Source: Gordionus sp. m RMFG-2023 (Eukaryota; Nematomorpha; Gordioida; Chordodea; Parachordodidae). From it: 64,000 nucleotides of DNA. Position 1 is the stretch's first letter, and the number at the start of each line of letters is the position of its first letter. The translations under genes and the position numbers were made by a program. The notes beneath the pieces are model-generated. The model saw only the letters and a program-made list of their open reading frames with translations, had not been told where the DNA came from and made no database searches. Positions 24,451 to 36,889 of the stretch are shown piece after piece. The DNA is taken from the NCBI RefSeq assembly GCF_954871325.1, contig NC_088776.1:38054508-38118507 (forward strand). Reading direction: 5' to 3'.

Positions 24451-27400
24451 GTAATAAATACAAAATGAATACAAATATAAATATTGGTGACTTAATTACA
24501 GACCTAATATCTATATTGACCTTTTTTTATGGTTTCTGATTTTACTTATGTTAATATGCAGTTCTTGATAAATCATCAAAACTTATTTTATTATTTATAA
24601 AATATCTTTGCCAATTCTTTAATATAGACTCCCATAATGTGATAGTTTATTTTTTTAAATTTCAAGTTTTTATAAATTAGAATCATGAATTAGTAAATCT
24701 CATGATCTGGTTCGATCTAAATCTCAAAATTTTAAAATCTATGCCGCAACGATAGGGTTAGAATTCCTATCATGTTAAATTTGACCATTGTATAATTTGT
24801 TTGGTCAAAAATGTTTGAATTATTATATTTAATTTAATGATTATATACCTAATTTATATTTCATAATATTATGGTCATGATTGGGCCTAGTCATTTGATA
24901 AAACGGTAATAAGTTCAGAGGTTGGCGCCTAGATTAAAAGTGGTTCTGGTACCGGTTTGGAATATTTTTTAGAGTTTTGGTTCCGATTTCTTATTTAACG
25001 GGGTTCTAGGTTATGTTCTAGTCTGGGCAAAATTTTTCAAAATAGATTGGTCCTGCCTGGTTCTAAAATGACCCATATTTTAATGAAGTATCCATATGCC
25101 TGGTCTTCAAAGTAAAAACTCAAACTGGTCCCTTTAGAGTTTAAAGATGATTAATGTTTGATGTGTCGCATAGGCAGGGAAACTTATATAACATACTCAT
25201 TTTTTTAAGATTGAAGCATTTAGCCGATGAACTTATTAAACTTAGGCATAAGATAGGTCGTTCTCTTATACAATTTAACAAAATATACATGGAAGGCTAT
25301 AATAATGATCAAGCAATGATTATGTTAAAAAAACAATATGAATAATAAATTTGATTACAATCTTCAAATATTTTCTAATCATATAAATTATTTATCTATA
25401 GATAAACGCGTTTTGCTCGAAATTCTCTAACACCATGAACCTTAAATTAAACTTTCCCCAAAAGTTTTCCGGAAAGATTAAGGCCAAAGATAATTCCTGT
25501 AGTTGGAGAGGAAACTTTACTCACAAAGTCAATATTGAAATAAAATTGGTGGATTGTGGAATAAAGGTTAAAAAATGATATATATAGTGAATTCCATGAA
25601 AAATCAAGAATTTATGCCTGATCCCTTTAAGATTTTTTTTAATTGTACATTAATAGTATCTAGTGTAAAAAGAACAATTTAAGGTTTTCACTTATCTAGT
25701 AGTCAAGATATGGGGGCTCAGAGTGAAAAATTTATCAAATATTTGAATTTTAACATGCAAATATCTCTGGAAGTGGTTAATTTAAAATATCCTTTCAAAT
25801 ATTTCTAGTAACTTAATAAATAGCTCTTTTAATAGTATATGAAAATTTAATTAATGAAAAAATATTATAAGTATAACGGGAATTAAAAATCGGAAATGAG
25901 TATAAAATGAAATTGTTACATTTTTTTTACTTTATTTTTTTTATATAAGTAGATATTGGATCAAGGTGCATATATTATGTATATAAAAAAGTTAACAGGC
26001 TTTAAAGTTAGGAGCATGTAAAGGGGATAAAAATGACCTATTTTCACTCTTTACTACAACATTTATCTTAAATTATTTTAAAATTAATATTAAAAAGCCA
26101 TCAGATTTGAGATGATTATTTATTATTGATAATGTCAATTTTATTGTTTATAATTTATTTTCAAACTTGATCTCAAATTAAAAATAACTAATTTTTTGAG
26201 CACACATAAGGATTATTTTAGGTAAGTTAGAGGTCCTAGCTCAGCCCAGTAATATCGTAAATAAAATATTGACACGACTAGGAATGTATAACATTATAAT
26301 AGAAAAGTGATCAGAGAATATCATAAAAAATTTATTAATCTTAACCTGAAATATCAGAAATTTTTTTGTTCATAATATTTTTAAGCCCTAAAATAAAATT
26401 TTTCCTTTTATGATTGAAAATATTTTTTTTAATATTCCATCTTTTTCAGTTTTGTTTAATAGATTTAGACAAACTTAAATATTTCTTCTACAAACTGAAT
26501 GCTTTTTATTTAAATTTAATAGTTAACATTAAAACCTGTAGCATCCCCTTCCTACTTTTTTGTATATATAATATAAATGTACCTTGGTCTAAGATCTACC
26601 TTATATAATATAAAAGTCAAAGGGAAAAAGTTACATATTTAATTTTATACTCCTAATGTTTCCCGATATTTGCCCATAATATATTTTTTTATAATAATAT
26701 TAATGAGCAATTATGTTACTAAACTATATTTGAATGAATATGCTAGCTCAGTCTTCCAGAGATATTCGCATTTCAAAAATTTAATAAAATATTGCACTTT
26801 GATAATCCATATTTAGGCTTCTGAATATAGTTTGGTTGTAGACTGTCAGTAATTATATTTTCGTATATCCATGTACTAACCATTATATGTCATTCAAAAG
26901 TAAAGTTTTGATTGGACAAAATATTATTATTGTGTTTAGAATTTTATAAATAAAAAAATTAATCCGCTGTTTTTACTACATTGGAATCTTTTGGAAGGAT
27001 ATTGAAAATAATATATTCATTTAAATTTTTTTTGACTTTTAATAAAATAAAATTATAAAATAAAAAATATTTTTGTGAACTTTTAATAAAATATTTTTTT
27101 TTATTATTAAAAATAAAATTTATTGAGAACTTTTAAAGTTTGGAAACTATACAATTTTCTTAATTATTATATGCACTATTTATACACAAAATTTTTAAAA
27201 AATCTAAAGTGATCAAGACGAAAATAGGGTTATTTTTGCTGATTTGTCACGGAATTACTATTTAGTAATTTATAATCAATCGAATACTTTATTATTTTTT
27301 AAAAAATAAACAGAAAGTGGATGCCAATTATTTGTTTAATTTCGAGATCGAATATTACAGTCCAGATCTGCCATTAGTGATAGGCCGCACATTGCATACA

Positions 27401-29333
27401 TCAAAGTGTGAAACCAAAATAATGAATGATAAACTGATATTTGAAGAGGCAGTGGCTGATATAACGGTATCTAAAATAAGGAGAAGAAAGTATAGAGACG
27501 TATCCCAAATTAATACTGAAATCAATTATAAAGGTTCGAATTCCCGAATTATATAAGGAAATGATCTTATTATTTAAAAGAAACCTTTAATATTTCATAA
27601 ATGTTTTAATATTTTTACCCAACTAATGAAAATGTAGTAACCAGGATTCACAGGGGAAATATTTTGCTTTTAAAAATTTATATATAGCTCATGTTCTTAA
27701 AATTACATGGACATACAAACTATCCGTGTCTTTGTTTTCGAAATGGTTTAAATAGATTTTGAATTAGGACATCCTATTTTGGTTTGTGTTAAGAGTATAC
27801 ATTAAATAAATATTTTGATTTGGGAAGAGTCACTATTCACTAAGATACGTTAAACACGGTCTTAAGATCAAAATACCAATTTTAGGATATGAATCAAGGA
27901 ATATTCTGTAATTATATTAAGCTGCGTTCAGATTTAAACTTTTCGTAAGAGATAATATATTATGGTATATCTGTCAAAAAAATTTGGATAATTGCATCTT
28001 AATACATAACTAGATACGAAAAGTAAATTAGTTTTGGATGTAGGGTTATATAACTATATAAATTTCTTAAATATAAATTTTTATGACGAAAAATATATTT
28101 TTTTTAAGGTGATCTTAAATGTCTCAAAGATAAAATAGAAGTAGTTGTAACATTTAATAAAAAAGAAATCATGGTTGATGAAATTAAGGCTGGCGACGGA
28201 AATGATAAATGTACTTTAAGAAGCGCTTCGGAGCTCGAAGACAGAAATATTATATATGTGCCGCTCAACGAATGCGGAACCAAACGCCATGTATATATTT
28301 ACGAAATAATTATTTATAAATCATTTTGTACAATTTATTGCATGCAATTTAGAAAATAAACTAACACTAATTATCTAAATATTTTCAGGATTTACCCAAT
28401 GGAACTGTATACTCCAACACTCTTTTCTTAATTTTTCCAACATATTCAATTAAGCAGCAAATTAAATGCGAATACCCCAACGAAAAACGAAATGTAAATT
28501 AACTTTTATAAAAACTTATTATTTTTTTTTTTAAATATAAATTTTATAAAACAAGCAAATCAAAGGGCAAAAAATCATCAAACCGACAAGTTTAATCAAT
28601 CATATTTAGTAATTTATTTATATAATCAAAGTTGAACATAAATGCGAATCTAATGAAATGGTGATCTCAATCCAGTTAAATGGCACATTTTATGGTCTCA
28701 TACATATTGGAACAGAAGCCGAAGAATGTGTTTTATATGATGACAATGGCAACATTCATATAGGAAATAACTCATATAATAGAGCTCAAAATTTACAATT
28801 TAGTATCCCCTTGTCAAAATGTGGAACGCAACGCGTAAGAATGATTTCATAAATCTAATATTTCCTCTTTTATAAAACTCTTGTTAAATGTCAAGTAAAT
28901 TCATAATAACAATTGTATAGTTAGAAATGAGGTGAAGGCTAAAATTTTAAAAAGTTAGATACCTCCCCCCTTCAGCTCCTTATTAAAGTGGGCCCTCCCC
29001 TTTGAAAAAAAAAGGCTAGCAATGCCATTGCCTAGTTATAGAAGCCACCTATACTATAATATGACCAAAATTTGTGATTCAAACCCATACTCAATTTATA
29101 TTTTCAGCAGAAAATTATGCATAAGATAATATATTGATCTTTAAAAATAGTCAATAAATTAAATAATCTGCACCATAAAAAATTAATTATTTTATTCAAT
29201 ATTTTTAATTTAGTATGGCAGCAAATATACTAACACATTGTTCATAAAAAGTGCGGATGGCATGTATAATCAAGAAATATCGATATCCTGTATTTATAGC
29301 GGACTTATCAATTTTACTTTTAAAACATTTTGA
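22791..29333 (+). CDS. Multi-ZP-N secreted protein, four modules, 5' exon not found
   Basis: Predicted exons are 22791-23008, 23449-24450, 25402-25566, 27314-27533, 28109-28290, 28389-28493, 28556-28589 (micro-exon), 28632-28834 and 29214-29333. Phases match throughout, giving about 748 residues after an unseen signal peptide; the stop is TGA at 29331-29333. The four modules each have the four-cysteine ZP-N pattern, with an intron after C3 in each. Repeated ZP-N chains are known in invertebrate egg-coat proteins such as abalone VERL, so a coat or matrix role is inferred. Two joins are uncertain. The first is 24450 to 25402, because a possible separate terminal exon lies between them. The second is the 34-nt micro-exon, proposed because it restores phase. 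The region could instead be two genes. Confidence 0.55.
25210..25345 (+). CDS. Possible alternative terminal exon
   Basis: After an acceptor-like TTTTTTAAG at 25201-25209, a frame encodes LKHLADELIKLRHKIGR and about 27 more residues before a stop at 25343-25345. It looks like a basic helical tail, comparable in position to the tail exon of ZP gene A, and could end module 1 as a separate protein. Its phase does not join directly to the donor at 24450, so a further small exon would be needed. Tentative. Confidence 0.3.
25402..27533 (+). CDS. ZP-N module 2 with dibasic linker (exons of the multi-ZP-N gene)
   Basis: Exon 25402-25566 encodes NAFCSKF (C1), KDNSC (C2) and KLVDCGIK (C3). After a 1.7-kb intron, exon 27314-27533 begins KVDANYLFNFEIEYY and provides C4 (TSKCETK). 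It continues with a linker containing KIRRRKYRD, which holds Arg-X-X-Arg sites suited to furin-type cleavage in the secretory pathway. The final exon leaves in phase 1, exactly matching the next module. The C3 context is IKLVDCG rather than IPLxxCGT, so this is the most diverged module. Confidence 0.62.
28109..28493 (+). CDS. ZP-N module 3 (exons of the multi-ZP-N gene)
   Basis: Exon 28109-28290 encodes DLKCLKD (C1), NDKC (C2) and VPLNECGTK (C3). Exon 28389-28493 begins DLPNGTVYSNTLFLIF and ends with C4 (QIKCEYP). The two exons are separated by a 98-nt intron. The frame is clean and the four-cysteine pattern complete. Only 140 bp separate it from module 4, too little room for a new promoter and signal peptide, so modules 3 and 4 almost certainly belong to one gene. 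Confidence 0.75.
28632..29333 (+). CDS. ZP-N module 4 and C terminus (exons of the multi-ZP-N gene)
   Basis: Exon 28632-28834 encodes VEHKC (C1), AEEC (C2) and SIPLSKCGTQR (C3), with a strong GTAAGA donor. Exon 29214-29333 starts YGSKYTNTLFIKS, provides C4 (ISISCIY) and stops about 13 residues later. The protein therefore ends directly on a ZP-N domain, without a ZP-C half, membrane segment or GPI signal. Confidence 0.72.
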
Positions 29334-31405
29334 TAATATTAACAAATTTTATTTTGAAAAAACTCGTTTAAAAGAGATGCTATTGTATGTCTTAATGCAT
29401 TGCAAAAATCCTAAAAATTATATTCACATAATATATAGAGCCTATCAATATCAAATATTAACTCAATATCCAATACTATGTCTATTAATATATGAAGAAT
29501 TCTTGGGATCAGTTTTAAAGTTTAAATATGTTAAACAAACAAAATGAAAAAGAATATTCTGTATTTTCTGGTTCATGCATTCCATTTTAATTGTCGATTT
29601 TTAATTCTAATAAATATTAGATATAAATATCCGGGATAGTAAGTAATCTTTGAAATAAGGGTTCGGTCGTGCATGAATTGATTCTTAAACCCGGGCCGGA
29701 AAATTTAATAGCTGGGCCATAAAATGGCTAAAGTTAGAAAGGGCCAAAAAATGGAAAATACTGCAAGTCCAGGTTTGATAAATGCCCAGCACATTGCACA
29801 TATCGCATTCCTAACGATAGGGGTAAGCAAATTGCAAATTTTTGAAATGAATAAGATATTCCTTTACAAAAAAAACAAATAAAAATTAAGTTTACCCTAT
29901 AAAGATAAAATAATCAACTTGAAATAACCTGCCAAATATATCAATAACAAATTAAGGGATTGTAAACAAAATAAAAGTAAATTAAAAATACTATATTTAT
30001 AAGGATATATGGATCTGCATTTTGTTCTTAACATAATAAATAAATAAAGCGGGAGGAAAGGGGTGAAGGGGGGTCACTAGAAAATTTGCAATTTTTTTAA
30101 ACAAAAAAATTGATACTCTTCTATCAGTGAAATAAGTAATTTAATAATGTCCATGAATGCCCTTTTGAGAATACTGGCAATGACTTAACACTAAGGCCTA
30201 CAAAAATGAGAATCGAATAATTGTATTATTTGTATTCGAATCGAATAATTGTATTATTCATATATGAATCGAATAATTGTGTTATTCGTAAGAATCGATT
30301 ATTATTCAATTCGGTTTGTCGAATATATGATTCGAAAATTAATTCTTTTTTCTTGTTTATAAAAAAAATCTCTTAAATTTTGCAAAAAAATTATGAATAG
30401 ATGTGAATGCACATGATCTCATTATAAAATATAATACAGGAAAAAATATATTCATGCTGAGTCTGACTCCAACAATAGTCAGTTGATTTAAATAATTGGG
30501 CTATTATATTGGTAAAATTCGATAGGCCGAATTAACACAGCGTTTCATATTTATTTTTCAAAGATATTCTTTTGTATATCTTTTCTTTGATTTCTTAATA
30601 AATTTTGCTTCGTTCTTATTTTATATTCTTTGTTTAAGTAAACGGTGAATGAGGATAGTTTAGTTTTCAGCTTAAAATATCTTTAGGGGACTCGGGACTG
30701 ATGTGAGCGCTGTTTTAGTCTATCTCTATTAAATCTATTCAAAAAAGAAATAGAAGCGAATACGTATAGTAAAATATTTGTTCTTTAAATATTAATAAAA
30801 TTGAGCAATTATATTTCCATTCGTTTTTGAATAAGCCTAATCTCTATATGAGATATGTGATGAATCTGTCATTAGGTGCTGAGTTATCTGATAATTTAGG
30901 ATTAGAAAACAGCTTTTTAAACTCGATTGATTTTACCTAAACTAGGTGGAAGCTAAGGCCTGATATGGGCAAATAATCATTTATATACGATGGTTATGGT
31001 CAGATAACAATATGTTTTTCCTGAATTTGATATTAAGCGCAGATTTCTCAGTCTGTAAAATCAAATTGATAGTAGCAATAGGCAGGGACCCGAACCGTAA
31101 CGAATATCGATTCTGATAAAAATAGCTGTTTAGAAATTTGAATTCGTAAAAAATATCGTAAAACGCCATAATATAAAAGGATTTTTTTCGGCAGGCCACT
31201 GAAGATTTAGTCGAAATTTAGCCATTACCCAACTATAGTTTCCAATTTATAATGCAACTTTATATAAATATTTATTATATTGAGCGGTCAAATAAACTTT
31301 TTTTAAGGTAATACACATAATTTTTAATTGTTTTTCGGATATTTAGTATAAATAAATTACTTATTTTTACTATTCAAATTCATTTTTGATGGTTTATTTT
31401 TATTA
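29334..31405. other. Gene-free stretch
   Basis: No exon is recognised. G+C-rich phrases at about 29650-29830 (AAACCCGGGCCGGAAAA) look like another decayed MITE. A minisatellite at 30211-30310 is listed separately. The rest is A+T-rich without visible structure. Confidence 0.4.
30211..30310 (+). repeat. Short minisatellite, AATCGAATAATTG units
   Basis: AATCGAATAATTGT recurs at 30211, 30239 and 30267, with a shorter version at 30293. The period is 26-28 bp, each unit containing ATTATTCG or a close variant. Confidence 0.8.
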
Positions 31406-31623
31406 GTGTTGTTAAATGGCTCGTTTTGAGCCGAATTTTAAAAACGGCTAACTCGATATTTCATCCAGAATACTATAACGCAAGCCTAAAGATTTTGGTT
31501 GCAGAAGGAACAAAGGTTTGGACATCTATTAGCGAAATCTCGAGGCTTATGCAATATTTTTCTGGCTAAAATATTGAGTTAGCCTTTTTTAAAAATCGGC
31601 TCAAACGTGCCGTTTAACAACAC
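31406..31623. mobile_element. 218-bp MITE with TA duplication
   Basis: The element begins GTGTTGTTAAATGGCTCG and ends, in reverse, GTGTTGTTAAACGGCACG, and is flanked by TA on both sides. It has no coding content. A related but more diverged copy lies at 43451-43665; both share GCAAGCCTAAAGATTTT-like and CTCGAGGCTTATGCAATATT-like interior text. The TA duplication points to a Tc1/mariner-type mobiliser. Confidence 0.8.
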
Positions 31624-32666
31624 TAATTATTATGCTGTAATCTTCAATTTAAAAATTCTATTTTTTTTTCTTATAAATTACAAAAATTATATTATAAAAT
31701 TTAATTTACTAATTCCAATTTTACCCCATTGTATAATAGCTTATAATATTCCATAAATGTACTCACGTTGTTTGTAATTTTGATTTGTGTTCACAGAAAT
31801 TAAAATATTTTATTAATAATTGGTAGTTTTTAAGTCATATTCAACGTCTACATGAGATGGGAAGGGGAGCATTTTACTTCCAGATTTTTTTAAAAGGGAT
31901 AGGAGGTGGGCATATGAGAGGGGCAGGCTAGTGTAGTAATGTACAAATATATTATAATATACTATTTATTCATTATGAATTATTATACTCGTCAATTAGA
32001 TATGGTTATGATGATTATATATATTTATGATTTAATATAATATTGGGTGAGATTAACCACCTAACACCCTATCATCTATTATAATGTGATATCCGGATCA
32101 TTATATATTTTTATTTCCTGCCTTTTATTTCTATGTGTTATATGGATGAATAAATATTATGTTTGCAGATATTATTCTATATATAATAGTTAGGATGGTA
32201 GAGTAAATTTATTGTAGGTTATTAATTAAATTTTTAGATGATATAAAGCAAAATATCCTGCTAGAAATTTATTTTAACTTTTATCATAGCATACAATCAT
32301 TGTTATTGTTTTTCAAATAAAAATTATTTCTGGATATTCTGATATAATTAATTTAATTCATATTCCAAAAATCTTTCTTACTCACAATTTTTGATAGTTT
32401 GAAGTAGAGTATTTATAATTTATTAAATTCTTTTTAAATATATAGAGGAATTACCATTACGATTAATTTTTAATTAATAATGCATGAAGAATTTTTTTTA
32501 GGTAGGTAGAAATAGATTTTGTCATGTATACACTTTCATATTACACAACATTATAATTCCATTGTATTCAGTCCTATGCATTATTTTAAAATACTGAAAC
32601 CTTCCAATATATTACAACTCTTGAGTTAATAAAAAAATTATTTCCTAATAAGGATATTTGAAAGAC
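31624..32666. other. Gene-free A+T-rich stretch
   Basis: No gene, RNA or clear repeat is visible. Confidence 0.5.
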
Positions 32667-34682
32667 CAGTGGCGTCACTAGGGGGGGGGAGGAGAAGCAG
32701 GGGTCCGAGCCCCCTGAAAAATTTGAATAGCCCCCGGAAGCAAAATTTTTTTTTTAATGGCTCCTTAATATCCCCTTGAATTAAAATTAATTTTTTTTAA
32801 TTGCCCCCTGAACGATTTCTTTTATAATTCTATTGAGTAATATATAGATTTAATTTTATTATTCAAAATTAATAAGACTATCTAAATTTTTATAAAATGA
32901 ATACTATTTTAATTATTAGATTAGATTAGTACATATAAATTATATTTTTACTATGTCAGCTTCTTGCAATCCTATTCTGTGTTAAAAATATATCAATATC
33001 ACTCACTAGATATTAATTTAGCATTAACAGTTGAAGCTATTGACTTTTATTATATAAATTATTTTATAGCCCTAATTAAATAAATATAATCATTTATTAA
33101 TTGAAAATTAACAAATTTAATATTGTAATTAGCCGAGTTCAAAATCGCTAATCAATATTATTGATTTTTAAATTTAATTATCATGTGTCTTCCTAAAATT
33201 ATTATCAAGGTCCAAATCCAAATAAGTATAAGAGATTTATTTATAAAAAGTACATATAGTTTATAATCCTCTATTATATATAATTATTTAAATAGGTAAA
33301 ATGCCACTTTTACAGATGTATTTGACAGTTATATATTATATTACAGTTAATATTTTTAAAATTTTACTAATAAATGCTTTTGATAATAAATATAAGTAAC
33401 AATTTGCATTCATTTATTTAAAACGCTATCTATTTATTTAAAATATTAAAAATTAAATATTTTATTTTTTATCCCACAATGGATGTAATAAATTAGATAT
33501 CTTTTCTTCTCTTATTTTTACGTGTTTTTGGAAAGATATTTTTTCTTCTTTGAAAAACAGTTTTGAGTTAAATTTTTAATACGAGTATATTTTTGATATT
33601 ATTACAAACTACTATTATTTTAAGATATAATATACCAACTAGAGATGGTGCGACAATAATATATAAAATCTTAATTGCTTTCATGATATCTCTCTGGTTC
33701 TTATTTTTATAGTTACAAAATGTTTCATTTCTATATGGCATCCTTGCCGTGTAAATAACTCAAGGCTTCAATATATTTGCATAATTTCTTCTAAAGATTT
33801 TTAGTGTTTTTGTCTTATCAATTTAAAAAAATAAATTCTGATATGGGTTACCATCGTGAGTGTCATGGCTATGACTGTAAATTAATCAGCATCTATTATT
33901 TGTATGGCTATATAATTAAGGTTATTACTACAGCTGCTGAGAGCATATGATTGCATATTTTAGATAAGCAATAATGGCCAACTGTGTAGTCGTTTATATA
34001 TCATTAAAAAATGGAAGATAATCTTTTAGAAATTTAATATCTCACAATAATTTTCTCGATTACTTATCTAGCTTCCATCATGTCATCTAAGAGGAAGTGG
34101 TAACCACCATATAGTATTATGATTTGTATTGGCCATTTATATTCTTTTTTTCAAGAATTGATGATTTGGTAAGGCTAATAAATTTTTCCGTATTAGTCCA
34201 TTCTATAAAACATTGTCTAAAATGGTAACAGAGAGTTATATTAGTTTCATGACCTTTTGCCAATGTAAATTGCTAATAATTATATAGCCTTATGTGGTAC
34301 ATTATCAATTGAGGCATATGTATGAATTAATTAACCTTTTTTATCACTTGTAATTCTTTAGACGCAAAATCTTTTTATATCAACAATCGAAAATATTTTA
34401 TACTGTAATAAATAGATTTGTGTTAAAAAATATTATTTTTAGAAATATCTTGTATTTTAATTATTTATATGCTAGTTTATTTTGTATGCAAAATATAATA
34501 AATGACAAAATATGAAATTGAGAATAATTGTTTAGAGTTAGCAAATTAAAAAAAAATATAATATAATATAAAACCTTATCGAAGACCGGGCAAAAGCGGG
34601 CCAAAGGCCCGAAAATTAGGGGGTATGGGGGCCTCGCCCTCATTATTTTTTTTAGTTGAGCCCCAGGCTAGCTATGCCCCTG
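32667..34682. mobile_element. Non-autonomous hAT element, 2.0 kb
   Basis: The left end is CAGTGGCGTCACTAGGGG and the right end in reverse is CAGGGGCATAGCTAGCC, both classic hAT termini. The flanks TGAAAGAC (32659-32666) and CGAAAGAC (34683-34690) match at seven of eight positions, a decayed 8-bp target duplication. The interior has no transposase-like frame. Confidence 0.75.
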
Positions 34683-35538
34683 CGAAAGACGATAAAAAAA
34701 GTTAGTTATTTATAAAATAAGCGAACAAATCTCACCATATAATTTAATTTAAAGTTATCTTCTAGATTATGGACAAAATCTTGCTAAAATATAAAATAAC
34801 AAAAAAATTTCATAACAATCATAATTTTCCAATAGCCAAATGATTGTTATATAAATTATCTGAGTATTTATTTGTTTTGATTTTTACTACATTTTCTAAA
34901 TATTATATATACACTAACTATCTAATTGAATTTATAAATTTTTTAAAATTTTTAATATTGATTGCGCACTATTGTAAAATATAAGGAGTGACTAGAGGGC
35001 CTGAATCCTTGAAATCTCCCCTCTAAAGAAAAAAGAAACAATTTCTTTATTTTGATTGAATATTTATTTTCTAAATATTACAATAAAAAAATATTCAATT
35101 TAGTTTCAAAATATCAAGCCAATTGCCACGGAAAAAATTTTGACCTTCAAACCTGGTTCAATTTTTAGCCCCCACAAATGTTTCCGAAAATTTTTTCATG
35201 CCCCCAAATTTAAAAAAAAATTAGTTATTCAATTTTAATTCGCCATTAACAATTAAATCTAAATTACAAAACAATTCATATAAAAATTTTATTTACTAAA
35301 TTTTTATTTATCCAAATATAGAAAAACAATAATATATATAAATATTAATTATAAAATATACATTCCCTCATTAACCATTAAATGAAGAAAAAAAATTATC
35401 AGCAAAAAGACACTGATGCTGGATAATTCGTGAATTCCTGTCTTTTCAAACTCTTTTTGGATATGGTAAGTAAGTCAATATTGGCGAGATTACTTAAACA
35501 ATTAAAATAAATTATAGATATTGCAAGCTATTTCACTC
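34683..35538. other. Gene-free A+T-rich stretch
   Basis: No gene is seen. The block at about 34985-35220, with GCCCCCACAAATG and ATGCCCCCAAATTT, may be the remains of another hAT-type element, but its ends are unclear. Confidence 0.35.
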
Positions 35539-35752
35539 CAGGGGCGTCACTAGACTTTACAGTCTCAGGGTGCTCAAAAAATTTTTTTTAAAATTATTTT
35601 CAAAATTACCTTCTTTATCTTATAGTTAACATTATTAAATTACCTATTTTTTTAGCTAACATTATCAAAATTACATTTGGTATAAAAATTTTGTCAAGAC
35701 TTTAAATTTTTAAGGGGGGGTTCAAGTGCGCCCCCTCCCAGTAACGCTACTG
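35539..35752. mobile_element. 214-bp hAT-type MITE
   Basis: It begins CAGGGGCGTCACTAGAC and ends, in reverse, CAGTAGCGTTACTGGG. The flanking 8-mers TTTCACTC and CTTCATGC agree at only five positions, so the insertion is old or the edges are slightly off. Confidence 0.6.
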
Positions 35753-36170
35753 CTTCATGCTTATCACACGATGATACCTAAACCTTAATTAGACCAATGC
35801 ATGTCATTAAATATTAGAAGTCATATATTGTTACATGAAGAGTACAAATACTTTTTCAAAATATCTATTTTCCTAGTTTTAAGATATAAAAATTTTTTAC
35901 CTATCACGCGATCAACGTTAATTATAGACCGATACGTAACAAATATGTAAGTAATAAATATAAAATTTATATGAGGACCATACACAAATGATGAGTATTC
36001 TTTTAAAATGCTAATTGCTTAGTGGAGTGTACTTGAACCGCTCTCAGAAACCGAGAGGTACTCAGTAAAGCACCTTACATTATAATTACATATTTTAACT
36101 AATTATTTTCAAATACTTAGAGAGAATTTGTTAATAATAGATATGTAACATACTTTTCATCTTTGAATTG

Positions 36171-36889
36171 CAGGGATGTGAACCCGGCAGCCCGGGTTCG
36201 GTTTAAAGTTAAAAAATAGATGGGTTCGGTTCAGGGAAATAATTTTGAACCCGGGTTGGTTCCGGGTTCAGCTCGGGTTTAAGAATTTTTGAATTGATAA
36301 AAAAAAATATTATATATTTAAATCATAATTAAAAAACTAGACATAAATTTGGTATAAAAAATAAATTTTTTATTTTTTTTATAGGCAAAATAGTTAAAAA
36401 TACAAAGCAGTCAGATTTAAAAATTTTTATTTAGACGTATTTCTTTAAATTAACAATATCCAATATAATAATTTTTACTTTTTGCTCACTTTCATTTTCC
36501 TCTAACAAATAATCTTTGAGAATAAATTAAAAATAAATGGCGTAAATGAATTTAATTGTTTAAAATTTATTAACAATCCAATGGGAAAAATTGAGAATAA
36601 ATTTTAAAAAATTTAAAGAGTAAATGAATCAAGTTGTTTAAAATTTATTAACACTTCATTTAATTGGAAATTTGAAAATATTATAAAATGTCAAGTTAAT
36701 TATTAATATTTGTATTTACAATTATCTTATATTAATTTAAACAATACACTGAACCCGGGTTCAAATAAAATTCCTGAGTTCAGTTCAGGGTTTTGAAAAT
36801 TTTATAAACGGGGTTCAAATTCGGTTCAGGTTCAAATATTTTTCTCAAAAACCTGGGTTTTCTTTTCCGGGTTTGGGTTCGAACCCTTG
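36171..36889. mobile_element. 719-bp hAT-type MITE with CCGGGTT-rich ends
   Basis: The left end is CAGGGATGTGAACCCGG and the right end in reverse is CAAGGGTTCGAACCCAAACC. The flanks TTGAATTG and TTGGGTTG match at six of eight positions. The subterminal regions are full of GGTTCGGTT/GAACCCGGG phrases and the middle is A+T-rich. A weak open frame on the minus strand at its right side is an artefact of these phrases. Confidence 0.65.

Noticed and set aside
34461-34643. 60-residue minus-strand frame
   Set aside because: It lies in the subterminal part of a hAT element and has no domain.
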